Part shown: positions 63,806 to 64,000 of the stretch, in pieces
How the letters are laid out: each line of letters opens with the position of its first letter
How positions within the stretch are numbered: position 1 is the first letter of the stretch
Assembly (NCBI RefSeq): GCF_017592395.1
Contig: NZ_JAGFOU010000012.1
Span: 1-64,000, forward strand
Direction: 5' to 3'
DNA length: 64,000 nt
Origin: Actinomyces bowdenii
GTDB taxonomy: Bacteria > Actinomycetota > Actinomycetes > Actinomycetales > Actinomycetaceae
Notes under the pieces: model-generated
Databases searched by the model: none
Seen by the model: only the letters and a program-made list of their open reading frames with translations
Told to the model about the DNA's origin: nothing
Program-made: the position numbers and the translations under genes

Positions 63806-64000
63806 GTGTCCAACCTCCTCCGCCTGATCGGCAGGCGCCTTGTGGCACTGCCGGTCATGGTGCTGGGCGTGACGCTGCTCGTCTTCGTCGTCATGTCCTT
63901 CTCCTCGGCCGACCCCGCGCGCCTGGCGCTGGGGGAGTCCGCCTCGGCCGACGCCCTGGAGCAGTACCGCGCCGCGCACCACCTCAACGACCCGCTCCTG
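63806..64000 (+). CDS. ABC permease DppB-like, N-terminal part (runs off the window)
   Basis: GTG 63806 with AAAGGAG at 63792-63798 starts MSNLLRLIGRRLVALPVMVLG. The first helix VLGVTLLVFVVMSF and ALEQYRAAHHLNDPLL are diagnostic of the N-terminus of DppB/OppB permeases. 65 residues are visible and the frame is open at the window end. It follows the family-5 binding protein after about 190 bp. Confidence 0.88.
   Translation, partial: MSNLLRLIGRRLVALPVMVLGVTLLVFVVMSFSSADPARLALGESASADALEQYRAAHHLNDPLL

Overview
The window is high-GC, densely packed DNA from an actinobacterium. The FHA/ABC and Ser/Thr-kinase pair, the DynA/DynB-like GTPases, FtsEX followed by an M23 peptidase, smpB-ssrA with the tag peptide ADNTRTDFALAA, and a sialidase region beside a cell-wall glycopolymer locus together suggest Actinomyces or a close relative in Actinomycetaceae. 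This is a judgement from gene content; no search was run.

Layout. (1) 1-13 kb: a ThrE-type exporter, an AspT/YidE-type transporter, and branched-chain amino acid genes (ilvB, ilvN, ilvC, then leuB and ilvE). A two-gene ATPase/TOPRIM-like cassette of less GC-rich sequence sits inside this set. (2) 12-31 kb: a surface glycopolymer locus. It has an LCP ligase, two TagD-like cytidylyltransferases, a broken UDP-GlcNAc 2-epimerase-like gene, a four-gene minus-strand operon (aminotransferase, polymerase, glycosyltransferase, flippase), a chain-length protein with a degenerate Walker A, a CapD-like dehydratase, and a second four-gene minus-strand operon joined by ATGA overlaps (initiating sugar transferase, two ATP-grasp proteins, glycosyltransferase). 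A Tat-type lipoprotein polysaccharide deacetylase follows. (3) 31-45 kb: an organophosphate antiporter, tRNA-His, oligoribonuclease, a membrane Ser/Thr kinase facing an Rv1747-like FHA-ABC protein, tRNA-Arg, a dynamin-like GTPase pair, SSB and a hypothetical gene. (4) 45-49 kb: ftsE, ftsX, M23 peptidase, smpB, ssrA. (5) 49-54.6 kb: a sodium/solute symporter, a MocR-like aminotransferase, a small repeat element, and an NCS2 purine permease carrying a degenerate OHCU-decarboxylase-like tail. (6) 54.8-64 kb: a probable sialic-acid utilisation region with a signal-less sialidase, a family-1 sugar ABC importer, a GntR/FCD regulator and the start of a family-5 ABC importer.

How it fits together. 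The initiating transferase, glycosyltransferases, flippase, polymerase, chain-length protein and LCP ligase are the expected parts of a Wzx/Wzy-type wall-linked glycopolymer. The TagD-like enzymes suggest glycerol-phosphate decoration and the ATP-grasp pair suggests an amide-linked substituent; both are inferences. In the sialic-acid region, an 18-bp motif (16 of 18 identical) lies at the same place downstream of a matching promoter-like sequence ahead of both the sialidase operon and the family-5 importer. The GntR protein encoded between them is the obvious candidate regulator.

Most notable observations: the shared operator, the ATPase/TOPRIM cassette, the tandem ATP-grasp genes, the permease/OHCU fusion lacking its catalytic histidine, the chain-length protein lacking the Walker A lysine, and two small ORFs in the sialidase operon.
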